From the NCBI GenBank assembly GCA_003569365.1, contig BGOS01000026.1, positions 1-54,540 on the forward strand: a stretch of 54,540 nucleotides of DNA. Direction: 5' to 3'. The notes under the pieces are model-generated. The model was not told the origin of the DNA, ran no database searches, and saw only the letters and a list, made by a program, of their open reading frames with translations. Origin of the DNA: Anaerolineaceae bacterium. Its GTDB lineage: Bacteria; Chloroflexota; Anaerolineae; Anaerolineales; UBA11657. Shown here piece by piece: positions 42,481 through 51,625 of the stretch (positions are counted from its first letter, which is position 1; every line of letters begins with the position of its first letter). The position numbers were made by a program, and so were the translations under genes.

Positions 42481-43280
42481 ATGTTGTGCGGCCGAGTTTG
42501 GTGCTGCTGGGATTAATACTTGGCGTTGCGGGCGGGCTGCTGCTGGGCTGGCTGGTATTTCCGGTGTTGGCTGCTGCCACTGTGCCGGCGCAGCTGCGTG
42601 CGGACCACCGTGAGGCGCAAATAATCATGATTGCGGCGGCCTTGCGCGCAGACAACAACATGGAGCGGGCGCGCCAGCGGCTGCAAGTGCTTGGCTTGGG
42701 GGACACCGCCGGCGCAGTGGGAGCGCTGGCAGTGCGCGCAGAAAAGGAAGGCCGGGATGTGCTGACCCGCAGCGTGCTGCAGGACCTGACGCTGGCTTTG
42801 GGTGCGCCGGCGCAAGCCGCTTCGGATACAGCCGAAGCTGAACCCACGCTGGACGCCGGCCCAACGGCAGCGCAGCCAACAGCCATGCCAGCAGCCACCA
42901 AGGTGGCAGCGCTGCCATCTGCCGTACCGCCGGTGAACGCGAAGTCCACTTATGAAATGCTCAGCAGCACCCCGATGTGCGACCCCAACCAGCCCAGCTT
43001 GAGTTTGCAAGTTTATGTGGTTGATGAAAATTCAGAGGAGCTGGCCGGCGTGCCGCTTGAACTTTCAAGTGATGGCGTTGTGGAAAGTTTTTTTACCGGA
43101 CTCAAGCCGGAGCGCGGCGGCGGCTATGCGGATTTTCAGCTGCTGCCGAATGTTGAGTACACGTTGCAGATCGACGGTCAGGTTCCGCCGCTGGCGGCGG
43201 TGAGTGCGCCGCAATGCAACGCGGGCAGCGCTAACGCGTTTTCCGGCTACCTGCTGGTGCGCTGGCAGCGCCGGCCGTGA
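42477..43280 (+). CDS. Membrane-anchored hypothetical protein with C-terminal beta domain
   Basis: A 267-aa protein with one N-terminal helix (LVLLGLILGVAGGLLLGWLV), a helical stretch with ERARQRLQVLG, an Ala/Pro/Thr linker (about residues 120-155), and a C-terminal ~110-residue beta-rich domain: CDPNQPSLSLQVYVVDENSEELAGVPLEL then GGYADFQLLPNVEYTLQIDG, resembling carboxypeptidase-regulatory-like or PEGA folds. It is likely exposed outside the membrane. It overlaps the preceding gene by 4 bases and sits 2 bases before the next glycosyltransferase start. Function unknown. Confidence 0.7.
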   Translation: MNVVRPSLVLLGLILGVAGGLLLGWLVFPVLAAATVPAQLRADHREAQIIMIAAALRADNNMERARQRLQVLGLGDTAGAVGALAVRAEKEGRDVLTRSVLQDLTLALGAPAQAASDTAEAEPTLDAGPTAAQPTAMPAATKVAALPSAVPPVNAKSTYEMLSSTPMCDPNQPSLSLQVYVVDENSEELAGVPLELSSDGVVESFFTGLKPERGGGYADFQLLPNVEYTLQIDGQVPPLAAVSAPQCNAGSANAFSGYLLVRWQRRP

Positions 43281-43282
43281 CC

Positions 43283-44439
43283 ATGGCAGCAAAGGCGCCC
43301 GAAAAAATCCGGGTGCTCATGATTTCGAAGGCATGTGTTGTCGGCGAGTACCAGCGCAAGCTGGAGGCATTGCGGGTTACAAAGACATTGACTTGACTGT
43401 ATTAGTGCCGCCCGCATGGCGCGATGAGCGCGGCACGCTGCTGCTGGAGCGCGCTCACACTGTTGGCTACCGCCTGCTGACAACACCGATTGTTTTCAAC
43501 GGCAGCTATCATCTGCACTTCTATCCGCAATTGCGCAGGCACTTTGCAGCTGGCGTGCACATTGTGCACATTGATGAGGAGCCGTACAACCTGGCCACCT
43601 GGCATGCGCTGCGGCAGGCGCAGCGCTGCGGCGCAAAAACTTTGTTCTTCTCGTGGCAAAACATTGCGCGCCGCTACCCTTGGCCCTTTAGCGCCATGGA
43701 GGCGCACGTGCTGCAAAACGCAGACCGCGGAATTTATGGCAGCGCAAGCGCTGCTGCGGTGGGCCGGGCAAAGGGCTTCAGCCGCGAACTCGCGGTCATT
43801 CCGCAATTTGGCGTGGACCCGCAAACATTCTCGCCAGTAGTGGAGCCGCGGGCTGCTGCGACACCGTTTCGCATCGGCTACGTGGGCCGGCTGGTGCCCG
43901 AGAAGGGCGTTGATATTTTGCTGCAAGCGGCAGCCCGGTTGGGTCCGGGCATTCGGGTTGAGGTGATTGGCGCCGGCCCGCAGCTGGCTACACTGCGGGC
44001 GCTTGCACTTCGCGATGGAATTGGCGACGCTGTTAGCTTTACTGCCTGGCTTCCGTCCGCGCAGATGCCGCAGCGGTTGCGTGAGCTGGATGCATTGGTG
44101 CTGCCCGCGCGCACGCAGGCAAACTGGCGCGAGCAATTTGGGCGTGTGCTGGTGGAGGCGATGGCTTGTGGTGTAGCCGTGGTTGGCTCAACCTGTGGTG
44201 AGATCCCCGGTGTGATTGGGGACGCCGGGCTTGTAGTACCGGAAGGTGATGTTGCGGCGCTGGCAGATGCACTGCGGCGCCTGCGCGACGACCACCAGCT
44301 GCGGGACGAATTGGGCGGGCGTGGGCGGGCCCGCGTGCTGCAGCACTTCACCCATGCGCATGTTGCGGCAGCAACCGTGCAGGTTTACCGCGCCATGCAA
44401 GCTAGCGCAGCGCCCATGCTACACTCGCCGAAGCAATGA
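43283..44439 (+). pseudogene. Glycosyltransferase family 4 with one frameshift near 43371
   Basis: A GT-B glycosyltransferase. ATG at 43283 gives MAAKAPEKIRVLMISKACVV then YQRKLEAL, and stops a few codons later in that frame. The following frame opens immediately with AGYKDIDLTVLVPPAW and runs to 44439 with RIGYVGRLVPEKGVD and REQFGRVLVEAMACG, the donor-binding block. Adding one base near 43371 makes a single 385-residue protein with a normal N-terminus. The remaining frame is intact, so this may be a sequencing error or a recent mutation. It ends in an ATGA overlap with the next glycosyltransferase, so the operon structure is complete. Confidence 0.85.
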
Positions 44440-45590
44440 CTGTGACCAGTAAAAGCCGCTATAAAGTGGGTTTATCCGCGCTGCTGCTCAGTCCGCAGCA
44501 CGGTACTTATCGGCAGGCGGGAATCCACAGCTACATTCACGGCATACTTTCTAACTTACCGGCAGAGCACGCAGCACTGAGCTATACGGCGCTGGTGGCT
44601 GCAGGTGCGGCCAAATTTGATGCGCCGCTGCTGCTGCGCAACGTAAGCCCGGCCACCCGCCGGCCGCTGGTGCGCATTTTATGGGAGCAGTTTGTGCAGC
44701 CGCTTGTCTGCAATTCTGAGCGCTTTGATCTGCTGCATGCCATGGCATTCGTTGCGCCGCTGCTGGCGGCGCTGCCCACAGTTGTCACCATCTACGATTT
44801 GACCTTTCAGAAACTGCCGCAGAACTTTCGCGCCGCAAACCGGGCTTACCTTAGTTTGTTCGCGCGCCTCTCATGCCGCCGTGCGGCGCGCGTGATTGCA
44901 ATCTCGCACAGTACCAAGCGCGATGTGGTGCAGGCATATGGCATTGAAGACAGGCGTGTGGATGTGATCTACCCCGGCTTGCGCGCAGGAATGCAGCGCG
45001 CTGAACCGCGTGCTGTGGCGGAGTTTCGCGAGCAGCGCGGCCTGCCGGCCCGTTTCGTTCTCTACCTGGGCACCATTGAGCCGCGCAAGAACTTGTCTGT
45101 GCTGGTTGCGGCCTACAAACTGGCGCAGCTTAAAGATGTAAAACTGGTTTGTGCGGGCGGCGAAGGCTGGATGTACAGCGATGTCTTTCGGGCCGTGGCA
45201 GAACTGCAGCTTTCGCGCGACGTTCTCTTTCCGGGCTTTGTGCCGGAAGCAGACCTGCCGTTGTGGTATTCGGCAGCCGAGGCTTTTGTATACCCGTCCG
45301 CCTACGAGGGTTTTGGATTGCCGGTGCTTGAGGCACTTGCCTGCGGCACTCCGGTGATAACCACCACCGCCGGCTCGCTGGTTGAGGTGGCGGGAGGTGC
45401 AGCGTTACTTTGCCCGCCGGATGATGCGCCAACACTCGCAGACGCAATTGTGCGTGTGATAAACGAACCGGCAATCCGCGAGCAGTTGGCCGCAGCTGGC
45501 CCGGTACAGGCGCAGCGCTTCTGTTGGCAGGAAGCCGGCAAGCGCACAGCCGCCACGCATTTGCGCGCATTGCAACCGGAACGCACATGA
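44436..45590 (+). CDS. Glycosyltransferase family 4 (group 1)
   Basis: A 384-aa GT-B enzyme. Blocks: FDLLHAMAFVAPLLAAL, TVVTIYDLTFQKLPQNF, AISHSTKRDVVQAYGI, then YLGTIEPRKNLSVLVAAYKLA, FVPEADLPLWYSAAEAFVYP, YEGFGLPVLEALACGTPVI. It closely parallels the glycosyltransferase at 10747 (shared HD/YDLTF, TLQPRKN/TIEPRKN and PEADLP motifs), suggesting related chemistry in two loci. It overlaps both neighbours by 4 bases (ATGA twice), so it is translationally coupled to them. The donor sugar is unknown. Confidence 0.92.
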   Translation: MTVTSKSRYKVGLSALLLSPQHGTYRQAGIHSYIHGILSNLPAEHAALSYTALVAAGAAKFDAPLLLRNVSPATRRPLVRILWEQFVQPLVCNSERFDLLHAMAFVAPLLAALPTVVTIYDLTFQKLPQNFRAANRAYLSLFARLSCRRAARVIAISHSTKRDVVQAYGIEDRRVDVIYPGLRAGMQRAEPRAVAEFREQRGLPARFVLYLGTIEPRKNLSVLVAAYKLAQLKDVKLVCAGGEGWMYSDVFRAVAELQLSRDVLFPGFVPEADLPLWYSAAEAFVYPSAYEGFGLPVLEALACGTPVITTTAGSLVEVAGGAALLCPPDDAPTLADAIVRVINEPAIREQLAAAGPVQAQRFCWQEAGKRTAATHLRALQPERT

Positions 45591-47023
45591 CTCTGGTGCA
45601 GCGCGAGATTAATCTGCAACGGCCGGCGTGGTGGCTGCTGCTCGATGGCGTGCTGATCAATTTGGCCTCCGCATTAGCGTGGTACATCCGCTACGAGCTG
45701 GCCTGGTTCCGCAGCCTCGATCCGGTTTTCTACACAAGCCTGACGGCTTACGCGCCGCTGTTTGCCGGCCTTACGGCTCTGCTGCTGGTGGTATTGAGCG
45801 CCAACGGAACCTACAATGTGCGCCGTGGCCTCTCATGGGTGGAGGAAATGTTTCGCGTGGCGAATGCCGCGCTGGTGGCGCTTGTGGTGCTGGTTGCGAT
45901 CACATTTTTTGCGCGCCCACTGGCATTTTCGCGGCTGCTATTTTTCTATGATGGTGTACTGATCGTTGCCCTGCTTGGCATGGCACGCGCCTTTCGGCGC
46001 CTGCTTGAAGAACGGCTGCGCGCGCGCGGCTACAACCTTGTGCGCGTGTTGATTGTTGGTGGCGGAGAAGCGGGCCGCTCGGTGATGAGCGCGATCATGG
46101 CGCAGCCCCAGCTTGGGTACGATGTGGTCGGCTTCCTGGATGACGATCCACAAGTGGGTTCTACGGACATCGGGCGCTACCGTGCACTTGGCAGCACAAG
46201 TCAATTTGAAAACGTACTTCGCCGCGAGCGTGTGCGCGAGGCCATCATCACCCTGCCGTGGCACCAGCAGCCGGTGATCGGCCAGTTGATGGCCAGCAGC
46301 GCACGCTGTGGCGTAGCTGCGCGCGTTGTGCCAGACATGTTTCAGCTCAACCTCAGCCGGGTAACCGTTGATGAGATTGCCGGTGTGCCGCTGATTGGCC
46401 TCAAGGACAGCACCGCTGGAACGGGCGGGCGCGTGGTGAAGCGCACCATCGATCTGGCGCTTGCGCTGCTGCTACTGGTGTGTGCTGCCCCCATACTGGC
46501 ACTGATCGCGCTGCTGATTGCCGTAGACTCGCGTGGCCCCGTTTTGTTTTCGCAGCTGCGTGTGGGCTGGCATGGGCGCCAGTTTCGTATGCTCAAGTTT
46601 CGGTCAATGCAGCTTGGCGCGGAGGAACAGCTGCCGGGCCTGGCTTCCTTGAACGAGGCCAGTGGCCCGCTGTTTAAAATCAGGGATGATCCGCGGCATA
46701 CGCGGGTGGGCCGGTGGCTGCGGCGCCTGAGCTGGGATGAGCTGCCGCAATTGGTAAACGTGCTGCGCGGCGAGATGAGCCTGGTGGGACCGCGGCCGGG
46801 CTTGCCGGTGGAAGTTGCGCAGTATCAGGAGTGGCACCGCGAGCGCCTGCACGCACTGCCCGGCATCACCGGCTTATGGCAGGTGTCGGGCCGCAGCGAC
46901 GTCTCATTTGATGAAATGTGCCTGATGGATATTTACTACATGCAGAATTGGTCGCTGGCAATGGACACAACAATCTTGCTGCGCACTGTGCCGCGGGCAC
47001 TATTTGGGCGCGGGGCGTATTAA
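45587..47023 (+). CDS. Polyprenyl glycosylphosphotransferase (WcaJ/WbaP type)
   Basis: A 478-aa initiating enzyme of exopolysaccharide or O-antigen synthesis; it would load a sugar-1-phosphate onto undecaprenyl phosphate. Four membrane helices (about residues 18-130) precede a Rossmann CoA-binding-like domain with VLIVGGGEAGRSVM. A fifth helix (ALALLLLVCAAPILALIALL) leads into the catalytic bacterial-sugar-transferase domain: RGPVLFSQLRVGWHGR, MLKFRSMQ, RLSWDELPQLVNVLRGEMSL-type sequence, VGPRPG and PGITGLWQVSGRS. All key motifs are intact. It is likely the last gene of the plus-strand operon from 42040. Confidence 0.95.
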   Translation: MTLVQREINLQRPAWWLLLDGVLINLASALAWYIRYELAWFRSLDPVFYTSLTAYAPLFAGLTALLLVVLSANGTYNVRRGLSWVEEMFRVANAALVALVVLVAITFFARPLAFSRLLFFYDGVLIVALLGMARAFRRLLEERLRARGYNLVRVLIVGGGEAGRSVMSAIMAQPQLGYDVVGFLDDDPQVGSTDIGRYRALGSTSQFENVLRRERVREAIITLPWHQQPVIGQLMASSARCGVAARVVPDMFQLNLSRVTVDEIAGVPLIGLKDSTAGTGGRVVKRTIDLALALLLLVCAAPILALIALLIAVDSRGPVLFSQLRVGWHGRQFRMLKFRSMQLGAEEQLPGLASLNEASGPLFKIRDDPRHTRVGRWLRRLSWDELPQLVNVLRGEMSLVGPRPGLPVEVAQYQEWHRERLHALPGITGLWQVSGRSDVSFDEMCLMDIYYMQNWSLAMDTTILLRTVPRALFGRGAY

Positions 47024-47099
47024 GGCGGGGATGTGCGCGAAAATTTTGCACTAAAAGAAGGCGCCGCTGTTTAGCAACCCCGAACAGCTGTCGAATGAA

Positions 47100-47867
47100 C
47101 TAAGCAGGGTGGCGGGCTTGATGGCTTCTGAACTTCCGAATCAATCGCCGCAAATATGCGACAAGCACAAAGTATTCATTGATGGTTCGCAAAACATTGA
47201 TCTTGCTTGCTCCACGCTTGACCCCGTAGTCGTACACGAATGGAATTTCAGCCACTTTTGGGGCCAGCAACGACAGTTTTATCAATAGTTCTGCGTTTGC
47301 CACAAAGCCGTGGGTTTGGATTAACCCCGCGTCGCCAAAGTATGGGAGCGCTGCGCGCAAGGAACTAATTCGATACGCCCTGAAAAATATGGTGTAATCA
47401 AATACGTTTGGAATTGGAAAATAATGCCGCATCATACGGTTGGCAAGGTGGCTGAATAGCAGCCGTGCCCACGGGAAGTTTTTATAGGCACCGCCGTGCA
47501 AATAGCGCGATGCAATCACAATATCTTTGCCTTTGTGGCGGATCTCATCCAGCATCAGGGGTATCAAGTCAATTGCGCTGGTTTGATCACTCTCAAGAAT
47601 CACAAGCAGGTCGCCAGCCTGTGCCTGTGCCGCAACATAAATAATTCCTGTCGAAAACACCGCGCCAATGTTCAGGTTGACGCGGGTGCCAAGCACAATC
47701 AAGTCGGGCCCGCTCAGTTCCTTCAGGATTGCATCGGTGCGGTCGGTACTGCCATCATTCACCGCAACAATTTTGATATCACCATTAAATTGCCCTGCCC
47801 TCAGCCCGGAAATTACAGAAGCAATATTGGCTTCCTCATTAAACACCGGCAGCAAAAAATAAATCAT
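47100..47867 (-). CDS. Glycosyltransferase family 2
   Basis: A 255-aa GT-A enzyme without long C-terminal helices. Motifs: YFLLPVFNEEANIASVISGL, VAVNDGSTDRTDAIL, VILESDQTSAIDLIPLML (metal site, here E-S-D rather than D-A-D), and FFRAYRISSLRAAL. The C-terminus has GASKINVLRTINEYFVLV, typical of polyprenyl-phosphate mannosyltransferase-like GT2. It converges with the initiating phosphotransferase and lies 9 bases downstream of a membrane-protein gene, so those two are likely co-transcribed. Base composition in this region looks more AT-rich than in the housekeeping block. Confidence 0.85.
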   Translation of the reverse strand: MIYFLLPVFNEEANIASVISGLRAGQFNGDIKIVAVNDGSTDRTDAILKELSGPDLIVLGTRVNLNIGAVFSTGIIYVAAQAQAGDLLVILESDQTSAIDLIPLMLDEIRHKGKDIVIASRYLHGGAYKNFPWARLLFSHLANRMMRHYFPIPNVFDYTIFFRAYRISSLRAALPYFGDAGLIQTHGFVANAELLIKLSLLAPKVAEIPFVYDYGVKRGASKINVLRTINEYFVLVAYLRRLIRKFRSHQARHPA

Positions 47868-47876
47868 CGCAGAAGT

Positions 47877-49308
47877 TTATTTGCGCACATACACTTGCCA
47901 GAACTTGGAGTAGAACATGGTATCCCACGCAGTGCTCGGAAAGTCAGTCTCCGCTCCACCAAACCGAGGTGACCAAACAACGATCGCTTTTGAGATTGTG
48001 GGGTCAATTTGGGTGCGAGAATGCTTGAACCGGGGAAGCTGGAGTGAGAAGTCACGCGCTAGGTGGGCTGGAATTGCTCCGGCCGCCTCCATTCCATTGC
48101 AGAAAACCAACTCCTGGCGTGCAGCCGCTTGGAACGCTGAGTTGCCGCGAACCCAAGCCATCAAATTTTGGGTGTCGTAGTGGTAAAAGCTTTCGCGGGT
48201 CAAGGCCCACTGCGACACCAGCATATTGAAGAATAGTGCCCCAATCGGAATCAATACCTGAAAGATCGTGCTGGTTTGTGGCAACATCTGCGCCACAAAA
48301 ATTGCAACCGGAAATGCAAAAAAGATGCCCAGCGGTCCCGCATAATACGAAATTGTGCTCCATGGCAGCAGGATCGCAACGTACCCGCCGTACATAAGCA
48401 CACCCGTAAATATCCCCCATTTCTGGCGTGCGGTAAACAGTGCAAGCTGCCGCAGTTTAGGTCCGGAACGGGATGCTGCGGCACCCAGCAGCACAACAAG
48501 AATGACCCACGGAAGATGGTTTGCAAAATCTTTTGACAACCAAGCAGAAAAGTTTCCAGACATACGGGACCAATTGGTAAAGGAATAGGAACTCGTATAA
48601 GCGCCCTGTGCAAACACCTTTAGACCAATCCCATAGGTGGCTGTTCCCACTAGGTTTACCAAACCCACCCATAACGCTCTCGAACGTATCTCACTCTCGA
48701 TCCAACCTAGGATAGTAAATCCAAGACCGAATGCCACCCCGACAGCAACCAGAGGTTCCTTTGCGCCAAAACCAATAACCATAAATAAACGCCGGCTATA
48801 AACAAGGTGGTAAATTGGAATGGGGAAGGCGCTTCGAAACTTATCAAAAGCAATTAAGTGCAAGACCACAAAAGAGTACGCCCAGGATTTCATGCGTAGA
48901 CAAGAAAAAAAAGGTGTCGTAAAAATAATGAAAAGACAATGTGACTGCAACGAAAATCGGCATAGAGGCGCACTTCCCAGAAATGCGCTGGACTGCTGCG
49001 CCCCAAACAGAAAGGACCAAACATGCTTCTATCCACTTAAGAACATGCATAGAAATAGGTGAATACCGAAACATTGAAAAGAAGATTGCCTGATGCAGTG
49101 CGAAGGTGGGCTTAAATTCTCCAAATGCTAGGAAGCCACGGAAAATAGAGCTGAACCGCTTTGTGACTACGGACCCATCGGAGATAAGGCCGGCGTCATC
49201 CATTAATCCCCAATACCACTCCTGTAGGTAGAAGCTCAACAGTATCGTGAGTAGTGGTACTGTGGCCGGAAAAAACCAAATAAAGAATAGAATGCTTCGT
49301 TGTGCCAT
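47877..49308 (-). pseudogene. Polytopic membrane protein, frameshifted copy
   Basis: About 476 residues if the frame is rejoined, matching its 482-aa neighbour at 49635. The first frame (49308 to about 48845) contains SFYLQEWYWGLMDDAG and DTFFFLSTHEILGVLFCGLALN; the second resumes at about 48860 and includes KEPLVAVGVAFGL, YAGPLGIFFAFPVAIFVAQM and ends in DTMFYSKFWQVYVRK. A one-base change near 48845-48860, in a T-run, explains the break. Eleven or so helices are predicted. It may be a GT-C-like or O-antigen-related membrane protein, but no diagnostic catalytic motif was seen. Whether it is truly broken is uncertain. Confidence 0.7.
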
Positions 49309-49634
49309 TGGCAGTGGCGTGTCCGCAACGGCGGTCAAGTGTTTTTAGTGCTTAGTGCGCCCACAGAATTAATATTTAGAAAATTCTCGCAGGATGATAG
49401 TTGCTAATCCCGTGCGGGGGCTCTTCAGTGGAAGGAGAACACTCTGCCACTAGCGGGGTAGCAGTGGACATTAAGTGGTTCCGGCATCCCAAAAACCGAG
49501 TTGTAAGGTTCCAACAAAATAGGGCGAATGCAGCATTGTAGATTTCCAGAGGCAGCAGAACATGAGCGGTGATGTCCGAACGAAGAATCTCCCTCTGAGC
49601 TTTTCTTGGGCCACAAAGTAGGTGTATCCCTGCC

Positions 49635-51083
49635 CTATTTATGCACATACACCTGCCAGAACTTGGAGTAGAACATCGTATCCCACACATCTGGCGCGAA
49701 GACATCAGTACTACTGCCGAAGCGCGGTGTATAGACCATTACTTCGCCACTGCGAATTAGATTCTGATCGAAGCCTTGGTACTTGAAACCGGGTATCGAC
49801 ACTCCAAAGTCTCGTCCTAAATGTGCTGGAATTGCACCGCCACCCTCCATTGCGTTGCAGTAAACAAGTTCACTGCGGGCCGCCACTTGGAATGCAGGAT
49901 TGCCCTGAATCCAAGCCATAAGATTCTGGGTGTCGTAGTGATAGAGGCTCTCGCGGGTAAGCGCCCATTGCGACACGAACATATTAAGCAGAAGTGCAGC
50001 TACCGGAGTTAATACCTGCAGTGCGATGCTGGTATGCGGCAAAATCTGCGCAACAAAGATGGCAACAGGGATGGCGAAAAATACACCGAGTGGCCCAGCA
50101 TAGTATGCAGTGGTGTTCCAAGGCAGAATAATTAGAAAATAACCACCATACAGTAGCAGGCCGATCACAATGCCCCATTTTTGTCGTGGGGTGAACAATA
50201 GTCCAAGCCTCATTCCGGCTTTGGATACAAAGGCTGCAAATCCCGCCATTATTACGGTAGCCAGCCATGGGCTGTGATTAAATAGGTCTTTACTCGTCCA
50301 AGAGGAGAGGTTACCTAATAATCGGGGCACATTCGTTAGCGAGTAACTGCTCGCATGAGCGGATGGTGTCATTCCAAATCTTAAAAAGAGGGCGTAGCCC
50401 AACGACGCCGTAAATACCATACCACCAAGAAGAAGTGCTTGCCTGCTATTGTGTTTATCAACAAAGCTGAGAAGAACAAAACTAAGCCCAAGTGCAATTC
50501 CAACTGCCACCATTGGTTCCTTGGTTGTTATCGCGAGCGATGAGCACAGTACTCCAAGAGCCCACAGGATGATGAACCGAGTTTGTGAACCTGCTTCAAG
50601 TGTACCGAGGAAGAAATTTAGCGCAAGACCCCAGAAAAGAAGACCAAGAACTTCATGGGTGGAAATGAAAAAAAACGTATCGTACAAATTATGAAAGGAC
50701 AGAGTAACCGCGACAAATATTAGTGCAGCACGGTGATTGCCACCGATTTTGCGTACAGCATTACCCCACACTACAAGCATTAGACATGCTTCTGTCCACT
50801 TCAGAACATGAAGCAGTACTGGATTATGTTCAAACCAAGTGTAGAAGATTGCGGAGTGCAGTGAAAATGTGAATTGCATGCGGCCGGCTGAAAATCCGCG
50901 TGCGCCAAAATCATTAGAAAAGCGCTCCACAACAGTGCGACCCATGCCTAGAATTGAGGTATCATCCATCAGCCCCCAATACCATTCCTGTAAATAGAAA
51001 CTTAGAAGAATTGTGCCCAGCGGCACTATGATGGGGAATATCCAGAGCAGATTTAGATTGGCGTATTTTTCAAATGTTCGCAT
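49635..51083 (-). CDS. Polytopic membrane protein, intact copy
   Basis: A 482-aa protein with about eleven membrane helices. After helix 1 it has SFYLQEWYWGLMDDTS, whose acidic DD pair resembles the first-loop acid of GT-C glycosyltransferases. VTLSFHNLYDTFFFISTHEV follows, then KEPMVAVGIALGL, PLGVFFAIPVAIFVAQI and a C-terminal soluble segment ending DTMFYSKFWQVYVHK. It is a tandem paralogue of the gene at 47877, separated by a 326-base gap (49309-49634) in which I see no gene, only a possible shadow frame. Lipid-linked sugar donors from the neighbouring phosphotransferase and GT2 would fit such an enzyme, but this is inference. Confidence 0.75.
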   Translation of the reverse strand: MRTFEKYANLNLLWIFPIIVPLGTILLSFYLQEWYWGLMDDTSILGMGRTVVERFSNDFGARGFSAGRMQFTFSLHSAIFYTWFEHNPVLLHVLKWTEACLMLVVWGNAVRKIGGNHRAALIFVAVTLSFHNLYDTFFFISTHEVLGLLFWGLALNFFLGTLEAGSQTRFIILWALGVLCSSLAITTKEPMVAVGIALGLSFVLLSFVDKHNSRQALLLGGMVFTASLGYALFLRFGMTPSAHASSYSLTNVPRLLGNLSSWTSKDLFNHSPWLATVIMAGFAAFVSKAGMRLGLLFTPRQKWGIVIGLLLYGGYFLIILPWNTTAYYAGPLGVFFAIPVAIFVAQILPHTSIALQVLTPVAALLLNMFVSQWALTRESLYHYDTQNLMAWIQGNPAFQVAARSELVYCNAMEGGGAIPAHLGRDFGVSIPGFKYQGFDQNLIRSGEVMVYTPRFGSSTDVFAPDVWDTMFYSKFWQVYVHK

Positions 51084-51625
51084 CGGATGGGTTTCGGAGC
51101 TTGGGTCGGCGTGCTGGCGTTAAGATGGTTTAGTAGAAGGTGGCGTGGCGGATTATGAGTGTGGACACTTCGATTCTTATTGCGCTTGTGTGTGCGCCTC
51201 TACGAGGGATATTGGTAAGCCCTGAAGTCGCCGGTGTCTGAAGCTCTGAGTAAAGTATAGCTGTAGGGTGGATTGGAATGGCGCTTTGCTGTCAGCAATC
51301 CTTCGGGGTCTCACGAAACACGCGGGCAAAAAACACCATCCAACTCAAGCGGTGCATTACTTAAGTGCCTGCGGCGGCTCTGGACTGGTCATCTACGCTG
51401 GAATGCAGGTACCGACGCGGGTGTTGTGCTGCGCCGTGAAAATGCGCCCGGTGGTGGGTTTTTATACACAGGCCAAGAAGATAGCTGGGCGCTGACATTC
51501 CTATCCACAGAGCAGCCGACGCTCACGTTATCGGCAGCCTGCCACCGGTTAGCCACGGTGATTGCGCGCAAATTTTATGATCAATGCGCAACTAGTGCTT
51601 ATAGCAGTAATTCCCCAAAAAGTAT
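51084..51625. other. 542-base region without a recognisable gene
   Basis: Between the membrane-protein start and the M23 peptidase remnant. A plus-strand frame (51273-51824) stays open but has a composition unlike coding sequence here and runs antisense into the peptidase domain. Its part near 51420-51540 encodes VVLRRENAPGGGFLYTG, which hints at a beta-rich protein fragment, possibly frame-broken. I cannot assign it. Confidence 0.4.
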
